Origin: Macrotrachela quadricornifera | Lineage: Eukaryota; Rotifera; Eurotatoria; Philodinida; Philodinidae | Direction of reading: 5' to 3' | NCBI GenBank assembly: GCA_022393335.1 | Contig: JAJEKB010020868.1 | Location: 512,556 to 576,555 of the forward strand | Length of the DNA: 64,000 nt | Part shown: in pieces, positions 33,533 to 45,114 of the stretch | Layout: each line of letters begins with the position of its first letter | How positions within the stretch are numbered: the stretch's first letter is position 1 | Translations under genes and position numbers: made by a program | Notes under the pieces: generated by a model | What the model saw: only the letters and a program-made list of their open reading frames with translations | Database searches by the model: none | What the model was told of the DNA's origin: nothing

Positions 33533-35519
33533 GGGTATTTGTAAAACGAGCGAAGACCCACGAAGATCCACGAAGACCCCCAAATCGAGAATTGACACCA
33601 CCAGCAGATAGAGCTCGTCGAGCTGATTCTACGAAGACCCACGAAGACCCAAAATGGTTAAATGTTAAAAAAATTTTCCGATGAAAACAATTTTTTCAAA
33701 TCCACGAAGAGCCACGAAGAGCCACGAAGACCCAAAAAGACCTAGAAAGACCCCACGAAGACCCATATCTTTTACTACTAGATAGCCTGAGTTGATTTAA
33801 GTAGGTATGCAAAATATTAGCCTTTTATATCATAGGGCATGAAAATGAAAAAGAATGTATTTTTCCCTTCTGTATATGATGTATTTGAATTTTGCATACA
33901 TTTTCATTGAACATATCTAATCAATCTGGATCATCAATTATCGTATTGGCAGTAGAAATTTTCATATACGACGGTAATATTAACATCGCATTTTCTTTCC
34001 CTTCGACTGATGAAACACGTGTTTTTACTCTATCTTTCGATTTTCAGCCATCGGTGATGTTATCTTTATTATATACTCCCGGAAAGCAAAAGTTAGACAC
34101 TTTGTTTAACCTCTTTTTACACTCGAAAACGACTTATTGGGAAACTAATTATGCCATTCGATAGGCCTCATCGAGCTCTATCAAAATATGCCTTTTGATC
34201 ATATCTGACTTTTATATGGTGAAAAATTAATCAAGTGAAATGAAGATGCGATGAAAGTGAGATTTCCAAAACTTGATTTTGTCACTGTCATCAAGATTTA
34301 TTTTTTAAATTTTGTATCACTATATAATTACTTTTTTAGAAAAAGCAATCATATATTCAGATAGAGCTTGAACTTCTCTATCAACCTGTATATTTACTTA
34401 TTTTCTTACATTCATTGTATTGAAAAAAAATTCAATACAATGAAAATACTGTAAAGTGATAAGTACGAAAACTTTGCATTTTTCGGCACTTTTGAGTTTT
34501 CTTTTTGAACTCGTTATTTCTAAGAGAAATTTTTTTTTGAAAAGGCACTTATAAATTCTGATAGAGCTTGAAATTGTCTATCATCCGGTATATTTGTTAA
34601 CTATCTTGCATCTATATATTGCATTACATTCGATACATAAATACAAGGCAAAATAAAAATATATAGGTTGATAGAGAAGTTCAAGCTCTATCTGAATATA
34701 TGATTGCTTTTTCTAAAAAAGTAATTATATAGTGATACAAAATTTAAAAAATAAATCTTGATGACAGTGACAAAATCAAGTTTTGGAAATCTCACTTTCA
34801 TCGCATCTTCATTTCACTTGATTAATTTTTCACCATATAAAAGTCAGATATGATCAAAAGGCATATTTTGATAGAGCTCGATGAGGCCTATCGAATGGCA
34901 TAATTAGTTTCCCAATAAGTCGTTTTCGAGTGTAAAAAGAGGTTAAACAAAGTGTCTAACTTTTGCTTTCCGGGAGTATATAATAAAGATAACATCACCG
35001 ATGGCTGAAAATCGAAAGATAGAGTAAAAACACGTGTTTCATCAGTCGAAGGGAAAGAAAATGCGATGTTAATATTACCGTCGTATATGAAAATTTCTAC
35101 TGCCAATACGATAATTGATGATCCAGATTGATTAGATATGTTCAATGAAAATGTATGCAAAATTCAAATACATCATATACAGAAGGGAAAAATACATTCT
35201 TTTTCATTTTCATGCCCTATGATATAAAAGGCTAATATTTTGCATACCTACTTAAATCAACTCAGGCTATCTAGTAGTAAAAGATATGGGTCTTCGTGGG
35301 GTCTTTCTAGGTCTTTTTGGGTCTTCGTGGCTCTTCGTGGCTCTTCGTGGATTTGAAAAAATTGTTTTCATCGGAAAATTTTTTTAACATTTAACCATTT
35401 TGGGTCTTCGTGGGTCTTCGTAGAATCAGCTCGACGAGCTCTATCTGCTGGTGGTGTCAATTCTCGATTTGGGGGTCTTCGTGGATCTTCGTGGGTCTTC
35501 GCTCGTTTTACAAATACCC
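33533..35519. mobile_element. Near-perfect 1987-bp palindromic element with 9-bp TSD (Mutator-like)
   Basis: Begins GGGTATTTGTAAAACGAGCG and ends with its reverse complement. Perfect 9-bp duplications GAAATTTTG flank it at 33524-33532 and 35520-35528. The arms (about 33533-34395 and 34660-35519, about 860 bp) appear essentially identical, so a 90-codon frame occurs in both (33892-34164 and, mirrored, 34888-35160). The first 250 bp of each arm carry many CACGAAGACC-type 10-mers. Long TIRs and a 9-bp target duplication fit Mutator-like elements; no transposase is present. The high arm identity implies recent insertion or arm conversion. Confidence 0.85.
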
Positions 35520-35528
35520 GAAATTTTG

Positions 35529-36045
35529 TAACTTTTGATTTTAAAATGATTTATTAAATCGTATAAAATCTGTTTGTTTTCTCAAAAGATCAATTGAAGC
35601 AGACAGCAAACATCAGTTTGTCTATTTATCATTTGAAACAATATTGAATATATTCAATTTCAAAAAGAAGGTTGCGGTAGTAAAACATTTTCACCATGTA
35701 TCATCTACGTATTAACTTCCGAGATTGTTCAATACCATGACATAGAAATAAACTCAAAATAATATCGTAGTTGCTATTGCGACTCTTCTGGATTTCTTTC
35801 ATCGAAAATATGTTGTTTTTCTTCATACGTGAATCAGATTTGTATCATTTCCTTTAATATTATTTGAATTTGTTGTTTGCGTTCTTAATCATTACCTATG
35901 GGGTATTTCGTCAATACACATATTTTATGTATGTAATTTTGTAATTTTCTCGCTTAATTTCATCACATTGAAAAGAATAAATACCAAATGATTCGAATTG
36001 TTCACTCATTACACAAGAAATTTGTATCAAACGAAAAGTGTATTA
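35529..36045. other. Upstream region of the FEM-1-like gene
   Basis: About 520 bp between the 1987-bp palindrome and the start codon. It is AT-rich and presumably holds the promoter and 5' UTR. No clear core promoter element or upstream exon was identified. The frame stays open for 16 codons upstream of the chosen ATG without another ATG. Confidence 0.4.
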
Positions 36046-39000
36046 ATGGCCGAAAACGATTCCGATATCGAACAAGAATTATGTAAGCTAGTTCGCGATG
36101 GCAGACTAATCGAACTCGGGCAATATCTTCATATACAGTCAGATGTTTCCAATCTTCTTACAAAAATAATTCAACAACAGGATGAATACTTTACTCTACT
36201 AATATTAGCCGCTCTCAATGGACATGATGAGGTGGTGCGTTTGTTACTTACTCATTCTTCTACTGGAATCGAAGTTGAGGGATCTGTGTACGATTCTGAG
36301 GGAAATCTCGTAAACCATATAACTGCATTATGGTGTGCTCTTGATCGTGGTCACTTCGCAGTAGCACGTACTCTGATAGATTTTGGTGGAGCTGATGTCA
36401 ATCATGGTTCATATGATTCATTGTTAATCGATGCTAGTGGGGATGGACGACTCGACATTGTTCAATTTTTAATCGAAAATAGATATGCCGACGTCAATCT
36501 AACAGCAACCACTGGTCCGTACAAATACAGTAGTCTGATTCAATCTGCCCATAATGGCCACGAAAATATTGTCGCTTATCTCCTAGATAAAGGCGCTGAC
36601 GTTGAATATAGGACAAACATTCGGCAAAATACAGCACTGGCTATAGCTGCTGAGACAGGTCATTTGGCAGTAATACAACAGTTATGTTGGGCAGGCGCAT
36701 CTGTCACTGTCAAAAATCGTGATGGAAAAACACCTCTAATGTTGGCAGCTGAAAGAAATTTATTTGAAGCAATTGATTTCTTACTCGAATATACTCACGA
36801 TGAGACAGCCTTTGATGATCTTGAACTGATTGCTTCCTCATATATAGCTTCTGATAATGTTATTACACTTGACGGACATCAACAAATGGTACGTCTCCTG
36901 AGAAAGTCACTCGAACATCGCGCCTTGTTTCATGTATCGAAAACAGTGGCTCAACCTATCGCTGTCTATGATTTTCAAAAAGAATGTCAAATAATTGATG
37001 AACTTGACCAGATTCAACATGATAATGATCGTTTGCATATCGAAACATTGCTTATTTATGAACGAATTCTCCTTATTCGTAAGGAAAAACAATTATGTGA
37101 ACCATTACTTAAGCAGGGAGTCATGCTTGTCGAAAATAACCAGTTCAGTCGTTCTCTTCAGCTGAATCTTCATCTTTTACATTTGGAGCAACAAATAGAC
37201 GTGCCAACTTCTCTTCATTGCTTCATATGGGTATTCTGTAGAATGATCACTGCTCAAATACCAATTCCTGTTGATCAATTCTTGCAAATATGTTATCTTA
37301 CTTTCGATCCTCTACTGGAGAAACAAATAGATGCTTTCATCGCAAATACCATATATCTGATAGCAATTTCAGCAAAGGTATGATAAATGCTTAGTAACAG
37401 TAATAATTAGCTAGGGAATAAAGAATTTAGATGTATTACGTATAAGAAAGAAACTCCTAGCATAAATTCTGTCAGATAAAAATCAAAACACCAATGCATT
37501 CACTAAAATAGAGTATAAAAAAAAAATAAGACAGCTTATAACATCCATTGTTGTTTTATGAATCAAGAGAAAGGTTGGTTAATTTTCTTAGCTTATACTT
37601 CTTCAGTTACGAATAATCATGTGTTATAGACTTATTCATCTTAAACTAAAATGACCTCTTGAGCTTCTTCTATTGATTTATTTTTGAAAAATTTTTCTTC
37701 AAATTGCGATTATTTAGAAGAAAAGAATTATCGTAGTAAGCCTTTATACTCTAAGTATAGAAATGAACATCATCGATGAAAAAAAGTGTTAAATATTCGA
37801 TGGAAGCTTTGAAAATGGTCTTTAAAAAGGTATCACAAACGTTCTTGGGAAAAATGAAGGTCTGAACTTTGATTGCCATCCAATTGACGTAAGGCACACG
37901 AGTATAGCGCAAAAACTGAATAAATTATGCTTATTGATCTATTCCATAGAGCCTGATAATTGAATTCCGTTTATTCGAGATAACATTAACTGAGAAAATG
38001 ATTAAAATCATATCATAGATTGCAATTCTAACGAGAAAAATGAACTATCTCACTGTGCCCTACAGATTGACAAATATTTCGACAAGCCTGTCACACATAG
38101 TGATAATAAAAGAAATTTGAGACACGTTGTTCATAATCTACGCAACAGTTGCGATGGACATAGCGAAGTGTCTCTCTCAACGGTGAATAGAGGTTGTGCT
38201 GAAAGCTTCTTGATAATGTTTTCTCAATTTTTCAATTACTAATGAATTAAAGTGTATTTATCACTGGTTCATTTTTGATCGTTTGGCCTTTGACTTGATC
38301 TAACACATGTTTACATTCGATTGAAAAACTTTTTCTTTTCAAATCTCAACGGCTCAGTGAAGCCTAGTATCAGTATTTCTCTGTGAGTTTTATGCACCTG
38401 GCTAAGATGGAAATGCGTTCGCGTGACTGATTCGAACTCGAAAAATTGAAATTATCATTGCATAGACTTCAAATCGGCATATTAGCATTCGATTTGACTA
38501 TCCTTTCTTTGTTTCTTGATTATTATTTTTAGTAGTTTAGACAAATTTCGAAATAAATTCAAATAGTTCATCGATTCGATTAAGAGAAATCTAAAATAAC
38601 AATATTTCATTGCTTTTGTTAAATATTGTTTTAGGTCCTCGAACAATCAACAGTCTGTAATGAAGATCGTCGATCCATTATTCTATGGATTAAAAAGGTT
38701 TGTGAAAAACAATACACAACGACACGAGGACAAAATTTATTACATTTGAGCGTTAATCCTCAAACAGGCGATAGTATTAATTACCAACGGAATGACATCA
38801 TCGAAGTGATTGTGTAAGTGATCGCAGCTCATTAGATTAATTCTTTCATAGATACAAGTTTTTTGTATCGAAATATAAGTTGGAACATATTGCTCGATCG
38901 GTAATTTTCTCTTTCATAGATTTCCCAACGTGGCTTGTACTCAGCTTCTTCTTGCGTACGGACAACAATGGATCGATGTGAACGCTAAGGATCAAAGGCT

Positions 39001-39349
39001 TGGTGACACTGCTCTACATATTGTTTCTCGTTCTTTTAACCAAAATGTTAAAGAAAATGCTATGAAAATACTAGAAATCCTTCTCGATGTAGGTGCTCAC
39101 ATCGATTATGTTAATGACTATAATAAAACACCTCTCGATTGGACAATTGACACTGACATGCGTACTCTTTTACAATCAAAACAGAAACCTTCACGACTCA
39201 AATGTCTTTGTGCACGTCTCATTTCTGTTCATCAAATCACCTACGATCATTTGTGGCCTAAGCCAACCAGACTAACTACTTTTATACAATTGCATAATGC
39301 TCCATCGTCAAAAGATGACGTTGACACAGGTTTTGGTTTATTTGACTAA
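36046..39349 (+). CDS. FEM-1-like ankyrin/VHL-box protein (CUL2 E3 ligase substrate receptor)
   Basis: Three exons: 36046-37377, 38635-38813 and 38920-39349, giving 646 residues, close to FEM1 family length (about 620-670). Introns are 37378-38634 (1257 bp) and 38814-38919 (106 bp), both GT..AG, with frame kept. N-terminal ankyrin repeats span about residues 45-260 (e.g. LILAALNGHDEVVRLLL, VAYLLDKGADVEYRT, LAIAAETGHLAVIQQL). A TPR-like helical middle follows (LLIYERILLIR), then C-terminal ankyrin repeats (GDTALHIVSR, ILLDVGAHIDYVND). A VHL-box-like end follows at about 597 (LKCLCARLIS). FEM1 proteins recruit C-degron substrates to CUL2-RING ligases; that role is inferred here. Start: first ATG in frame (MAENDSD), which aligns with the FEM1 N-terminus. 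Confidence 0.85.
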
Positions 39350-39779
39350 AGCTGATAGTGAAGTTCAAATTCGATTATTAGTAATCGTTAAATATACCAG
39401 TCAACTATTTTACCTATCAACAAGATAGTAGAATGGTGGTTTTTGTATAAAGGAATATTCAAGAACAGTAGCAACCAATTAATAATATCGTTTTCACATT
39501 CAAACATTGACATAAATCAATAGCACCAATGACCAATTTTTAATTGACTTGAATAGGTGTGAATGATTTTTCTTTGTGACATTGTTTATTCAATTTTCGA
39601 ATATTATTAACTCTTTAATTTATTCGATTTGAAAATAATATTCAAGTAAAATATTTTTTTGTAATTAATTAAAATATCAATGAGAATTTTGAATTAAATT
39701 TGATATTATCTCTTATCACTCTAATAATTAACTAAAGATAAACAGAATTTTTCTTTTCAAATAAACAATTGCTATTGAT
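39350..39779. other. 3' flank of the FEM-1-like gene
   Basis: AT-rich sequence with no open frame of interest. An AATAAA occurs near 39760, about 410 bp past the stop; no closer canonical signal was noticed. The retroelement remnant begins at the right edge, oriented toward this gene. Confidence 0.4.
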
Positions 39780-41640
39780 TCTGAAGAAGATTATTTTTAA
39801 TGAGAAACGAAGACGTTAAAGATAGTGAAGCAGTACGACCAGTAAGTTGCTGATAAATACGATGAATATCCGAATCACGTTGTTGCTCATGAGGTAAAGC
39901 AGAAACATCAAAAGAATTCGGAGAAGGAACAATAGTAATAGGTGATGAAGATGAAGATGAAGTAGAAGGTTCAGATGAACTAATTGAAAGAGTATCAGAA
40001 GTACAGGGTGACCAAGAGTAAGGAAACAAGAAACAAAAAGTTGAATATCTCCATTACGGCTCGACCAAACGAGCTCATTTTTTTACCAGGTATAGAGTCA
40101 TGCTTACACTCCCAAACCATATGGGCAAAGTTAGTGAGAACCTTTGTTAAGTGTCATTATTGATCTCGATAAGAAAACTTTTCTTTTTCACAGATAGAGA
40201 AAATCATTATATAGGATGGTGAAAAAGTAACTTCAGCGAAAATAAAACTGAATCTCTTCGTTACGGCTCCAGCAAAGGGGCTGATTTATTTACTTAAGAT
40301 AGATACATATTCACACTTCAAATTCATACGAATAAGGTAAGTGAGAAGCTGTATCAGTTATATTGTTTCGTATCTCTATCTGTGAAAAAGAAAAATTTTC
40401 TTGTCGAGATCAATAATGACACTTAACAAAGGTTCTCACTAACTTTATCCATATGGTTTGGGAGTGTATGCATGGCTCTATACTTGGTAAAAAAATGAGC
40501 TCGTTTGGTCGAGTCGTAATGGAGATATTCAACTTTTTGTTTCTTGTTTCCATACTTTTGGTCCACCCTGTATTTGAATCGAGAACAGAATCAGTCGATG
40601 CAGATAGTTGAATAGCTTTCGAACGAGGACGAAGAGTCATAGTGGCAAGTCGATCCAACCGATGAGATGAAGAAGTTGAAATGTTGTCAACTGAAAGTTT
40701 ACTTTCAAGACCATACGGAATGTCAAAAAGTGGATCATCTAAAGTACAAGAAAGATAATCAGCAAGACAGTTATCTTTACCGTCAATATGTTTCATTTCC
40801 ACGATCTGATATTCTTGAATTAAATTTGCTATACGTTCAATGTGACAACTATTAACTGGTTTCTGGAACATTCCACAAATAGGACAATGATCCGTATGAA
40901 TATAAACAATTCGACCAAGAATGAGAATGCGCATGCGTTGTAAACAATGCAAAAATGCCTAAGGCTTCCTTTTCGGGAACTGAGTACTTTCGTTCGGTAG
41001 GAGAAAGAAGTTTAGAATGATAAAAAAGATTATGTCGTTGACTATTTATATCTTGATAGCGAACACCACCAGTTGCTAGACCATTTGCATCAATAGCGAG
41101 ATGGCCAGGAAAATCATCAGCAGAAAATCGAAGAAATAGAGAAGCTGTTGTCAGTAATTCTTTGAGTGCATGAAATGCGTTAGATTGAGCCAGAATACCT
41201 TGTACAGCATCCGATGTAGATGTAATTGCAGTTTCTGAGACGATATGACCAAGTACAATCACTTTCTCCACAGCCAATTCACATTTCCCAGCGTTGAGAA
41301 CGAGTTTTGCTTTTGCAAGTGTATCAAGGACCAACTGTAAGTGATTTAAATGATCTTCAAATATTCGAGAAAAAAGAATAATGTCATCAAGATATACTTG
41401 GCAAAACTCGCGACAGGGTTTCATAACCGGACATGGTTTTTTGAAAACCCGCCGGAGCGTTTTAAAGACCCATCGTGAGAACCAGAAATTCATAATGACC
41501 TTGAGAAACAACAAACGCTGTTTTAGCACGATCAGAAGTTGGAATTCGAAACTGGTGGTATTCTGTCCAATCTGACCGTCCATGGATATTTCGTTGCCTC
41601 GAATTGTATTTTCGATGCCCATTGAAACGGTTTTCGAGCG
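39780..41640 (-). pseudogene. Ty3/gypsy-like retrotransposon polyprotein remnant (RT-RNase H)
   Basis: On the minus strand, reverse transcriptase sequence is followed by RNase H and the start of a linker toward integrase. Visible landmarks are the catalytic RT box VYLDDIILFS (about 41380-41410), an RNase H core with SVPEKEALGIF and YIHTDH, and a GKDNCLADYLS tether. It is dead: the frame shifts ahead of the YLDD box and again within RNase H. Sequence between the RT thumb and RNase H appears deleted, and a 567-bp MITE lies near the 3' end. The frame ends near 39780 without a complete integrase. No LTRs were found. A bdelloid Ty3/gypsy family is likely; the clade was not determined. Confidence 0.8.
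40004..40570. mobile_element. TA-flanked MITE (567 bp) inside the retroelement remnant
   Basis: Ends are CAGGGTGACCAAGAGTAAGG and, read inward from the right, CAGGGTGGACCAAAAGTATG. TA duplications flank it at 40002-40003 and 40571-40572. Arms of about 190 bp are mirrored (shared words GAACCTTTGTTAAGTGTCAT and TTGAATATCTCCATTACG). The host reading frame closes without a shift when the element and one TA are removed. The CAGGGTG..CCAAAA start suggests a Tc1/mariner-type MITE. Confidence 0.85.
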
Positions 41641-41709
41641 TTCGAAAAAACGTTAGTAAGAAAAACTTTTCGTATATCCACGACTATATATCGAGCCCTC
41701 GATGCCTAT

Positions 41710-42405
41710 TAGATGTGTGACAGTTCACCAGTTCTAGAACCCAGTTTTTTTTTGAGAACTGGGTTGGACCACTAGTTCTTTTCTTGAGAACTGGGTTGGA
41801 CCATCAGTTCTTTTTGTTTAGAATTATGCCTGCTGGTGACTGTAATACAATTGCCAACTTATCAGTTATACTAGTCTTACATTTTATAAGTGATGTATAT
41901 TGTAGTATGATAAAGAAAAGTGAAGAAAAAAATTTACTCTAGATTTCGTGAACGTACAGATGTTAAGTTTTGCAAAAGGAGTAGTAACAAGTAGCCAGTT
42001 ACAGTTCCTTTCAAAAGAACTGGTGGCCAGTCAAGGGCAAGCTAAAGGAACAGGTCTGGTAACAAGCCACTTGCTTGCAAGTGGAACAAAAAAGGGGAGG
42101 GAAAAGGTTATGGTTGTGAAGGAACTCCCTTCGACCCTTGTATCTATCATATCTGAGATGCATTGTAACTGGACGTTAGTAGCGGACAGTGTCTGCTGTG
42201 GAATATGCTGGTTTCATTACCGGGATTAGAAGCAGCGACAGTCGAAATCTTCCCTGGCGACGGAGAAGCCATAAAGGAAATGGGTAAGAACTGGTGACCA
42301 GTTCCAGTTCCTCTCAAAAGAACTGGTGGCCAATTCCAGTTCTTTTCAAAAGAACTGGGTGGTGGAATCAGTTCCGTTCGCTGATCGGGAACTGTCATAC
42401 ATCTA
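41710..42405. mobile_element. hAT-like TIR element built of CCAGTTCTTTT words (696 bp)
   Basis: Starts TAGATGTGTGACAGTTC and ends with GAACTGTCATACATCTA, one mismatch between the ends. The inner flanks repeat CCAGTTCTTTT and AGAACTGGGTTGGACCA on both strands. No matching 8-bp flanks were found, so the duplication may have decayed. The interior open frame at 41948-42229 is partly made of the same repeat words and is not convincing as a gene. Confidence 0.6.
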
Positions 42406-42737
42406 ATCAGTGATAACGTGAAATAAATTCAAAGAAAAATATTAATTCTGTAGGTCGAAATATGGAGAAAATATTTTTAAGCTGTATAAAATTTAAATAA
42501 ACGGTAGTTTAATCTAATATTATATGTAATAAAAAATAGCTATAAATATATACCATAAGTATTAGTCAGATTTCGTTAAGACGACTATTTATTATAATAT
42601 TCACGAGATAAAGAAATTCAGATAAAATGTTTATACAAATCTATCATTTCGATTAAGAAAATCGATATGTATAGAAGTATAGATTTGAACATAAACTAGA
42701 TTCTAATGGTGTTTCAGATAGTTAGACTTTTCTCATA

Positions 42738-43096
42738 TGATGCGTTATAGCGTTTGCTGGAAAATCTTATGAGCTTTTAAGATCCACTGATTTCCCGGAA
42801 ATTCAATTTAGTAATCAGATATAATGATCTTTGTGGAAGGTTCCATATAGTCCGTATTTGAGGGTGAGGGCGGAATACACACAAAGGGCGTTTCTCTGAC
42901 TGAGAGTGAGGGCTGAACACACGCACAGGTCATTTCTCTCAAAGAGGGTGAGGGCGGAATACGCACACAGGGCGTCTCTGTTAAAAGCGGCGAATAGGTC
43001 GTATACGGCCAATACGAAAACTAAAAACTATAGTCCACAATATGTTATATATAGTTGTTGGGATATCGATTTCCCAGTAAACGCTATAACGCATCA
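42738..43096. mobile_element. Small TIR element carrying a 42-bp minisatellite (359 bp)
   Basis: The ends are perfect over 18 bp: TGATGCGTTATAGCGTTT at 42738-42755 and its reverse complement at 43079-43096. The match extends imperfectly inward over CTGG.AAATC. The interior contains three 42-bp tandem units (listed separately). No protein is encoded; the target duplication is unclear. Confidence 0.65.
42858..42983. repeat. 42-bp minisatellite, three copies
   Basis: Each copy reads GAGGGTGAGGGCGGAATACA, then CACA and a GGGCGTTTCTCT segment, with a few substitutions. It is GC-richer than its surroundings. Because 42 is a multiple of three, the minus strand shows a repetitive open frame (42815-43012), which is a by-product of the repeat. 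Confidence 0.8.
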
Positions 43097-43854
43097 AATC
43101 ACTTTTCATTATTGCATTGTACTGCGATTTATCAACTGTAGATTCTAATAAATATGTACTTTCCTCTGTTTACTATTTATTAAAATAGATCGTGTATTTA
43201 GATGTTAATAATCATTAGTATAAACAAAAATAAATAACAATCTTCAAACTACATACAGTTTATCATCAACATGAAAATCTCAGGAAGTTTGATAAAATTA
43301 TATATATGGTACAAATTACTAGTAATTCTAAGAATTTGATAAATCTAATAGTAAATGAAACATATTCGCCTAAATGAATAGAATTGTTTATCACCGATCA
43401 GATAAACTATCATATTTGACATGAGTATGAACATCACGATATGGTTCAATGGAATTAGTGGACTGCAATCATACGGTAAGAAGTTCAAATCTAACTAAAG
43501 GAAAATAAATAAAATATAGGTAGCGGCATTAAATGAGTTGATCGCGGTGTTAAATCACCGTGTTCAGATGATAGATAGGTTGTGAACATAGAAAGTCAAG
43601 GATGACCATATAGATGTCACAAATAATATACCATCAGTAGGATGAATTTTTTTTCAAAAACCGTTAATAACCGCGGTTTGAACACACCGCGATTTCAGGC
43701 GGTATAAAAAAACCTAATAAAAGGTCTGACTTTCGCGGTTTATAATCACCACTCAAGACCGCATTTTGATAAACCTTTAATTACCGCGATATTTATTGAA
43801 AAATTTTTCCGTGGGATGTTTGAAATTTTGATAGATTTTTTTCAACATCTGTAC
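43097..43854. other. Non-coding stretch with CCGCGG-type repeated words
   Basis: At 43510-43800 the words GCGGT, ACCGCG and CCGCGATTT recur on both strands, each embedded in AT-rich sequence, e.g. ATAACCGCGGTTTGAACACA near 43670. It may be the remains of another inverted-repeat element; ends could not be placed. No gene is seen. Confidence 0.35.
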
Positions 43855-43856
43855 AT

Positions 43857-44787
43857 TCATAAATTCTGGCATAAAAATAAAAGTTTTTTTAATTTTTTCA
43901 TTGGCTTTAATAATTTGTTTTCTAGTTCAATTTCATTACATAGAACATAAGTTGAATTCAATGATAATGTAATTAATGAGGATGAAAATAATTGAATAGC
44001 ATGGAATAATGCATTGAGATCATCTGTAGAATAACGAACTGAATGTTTATTAGCCTTTTTCATTTTGAATTTTAAATGAAGTTCTCCTAATTTAATTCGG
44101 TTAATATTCATTGTTTGATAATGTTCGAATTCCCTATCAGGCGTTTGTGATTGAATATTTAAATAGATTAATTTTGGTGTATTTTGAATAACAGTGAACA
44201 TATCATAAAAGGAAGTTTAATTTAATGTTAATGAATGAATATGAATATTCAACTTTAATTTATCAAGATTTTGATATAATAACCATTCCAATTCTGGAAG
44301 ACATTCAAATACGTGTTAATTATTGTTATTATCAAAGATTTTTTTCAATAAGATTTGTTCATTATTTGATTGATTATATAAAATGACATCTTTTATTTTG
44401 AATGTATGTAATTGTTGAAAACATTGATGGTTGAGAATGGATTTAAGTTGTGCATCAAGTGAAGAATATGGTGAAGTGATGATAATTGATGTTAAATTGG
44501 AAAATAAATCTAATGACACAGTTAAATGATCAATATTGATAATTAATGTTTGAATTTGTGAACCAATGATTGGCAGAGTTTGATTCCAAAAATTGACATT
44601 TTTTTCTTGGTATTTTGAAATGATATTTTTGTGTAAGTAATAAATGTTGTAATCTTTGATTACAATCAATAAATGAATAAATGATTTCATTTGATGGTAA
44701 ATAATCGAATATATGAAGGAGAATTTCATTTGGTAAAATATCGAAGAATGATTTGAATTTCATTTTCAGTGGAATATCATCCGACAT
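43857..44787 (-). pseudogene. F-box/LRR-like protein, truncated and frameshifted paralogue
   Basis: Starts at ATG 44787 (MSDDIPLKMKFKSFF) with an F-box (ILPNEILLHIFDYL...FIDCNQRLQHLLLTQKY). The frame shifts by one base near 44595 after KIPRK, and continues as NFWNQTLPIIGSQIQT in another frame. A stop occurs near 44318 and another near 44218, and similarity ends at about 43857. It is clearly a copy of the gene at 46217-48085: almost every block has a counterpart there in the same order, covering roughly its first half. No known role remains. Confidence 0.85.
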
Positions 44788-44814
44788 TGTTGAACAGTTG
44801 AATTCGTCGATCAA

Positions 44815-45114
44815 GAAAGATGTTGTTTTATAAAGAAAAATAAGATAAATAGCAGTTACTCACCAGTCACATTTTCGTTCTTTTATTGAGACGCGTAATT
44901 CACTGAAAGAAATTCTTTTTGTGCACTTATCTCATATCTTATAAAACAGAACGAAAAAAAAAAAGAATAGTTTGCTGTGGCTGTTTGTTAGCTGACAATT
45001 TGGTAATACGAGGATTCTCTTTTAACACATTCGACGCGATGGGGCCCACCGGTGGGCTCCACTTTGCATTTCATATTTTAACCTCTAAATACGTCTTACT
45101 AAAAAATCAGCACA
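44815..45114. other. Upstream flank of the broken F-box copy
   Basis: About 300 bp with no recognisable feature except an AT-rich run. The frame at 44919-45122 has no protein-like character. Confidence 0.4.

Noticed and set aside
33892..34164. 90-codon frame present identically on both strands (also at 34888-35160)
   Set aside because: It exists twice only because the element is a palindrome; no domain or start context supports a gene.
38400..38445. A-box-like TGGCTAAGATGG and B-box-like GATTCGAACTC
   Set aside because: The two boxes are too close together for a tRNA and no stems form; it lies inside the first FEM-1 intron.
41381..41575. Plus-strand frame over the retroelement remnant
   Set aside because: It is the antisense shadow of the reverse transcriptase region.
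42815..43012. Repetitive minus-strand frame with a 14-residue period
   Set aside because: By-product of a 42-bp minisatellite inside a small TIR element.
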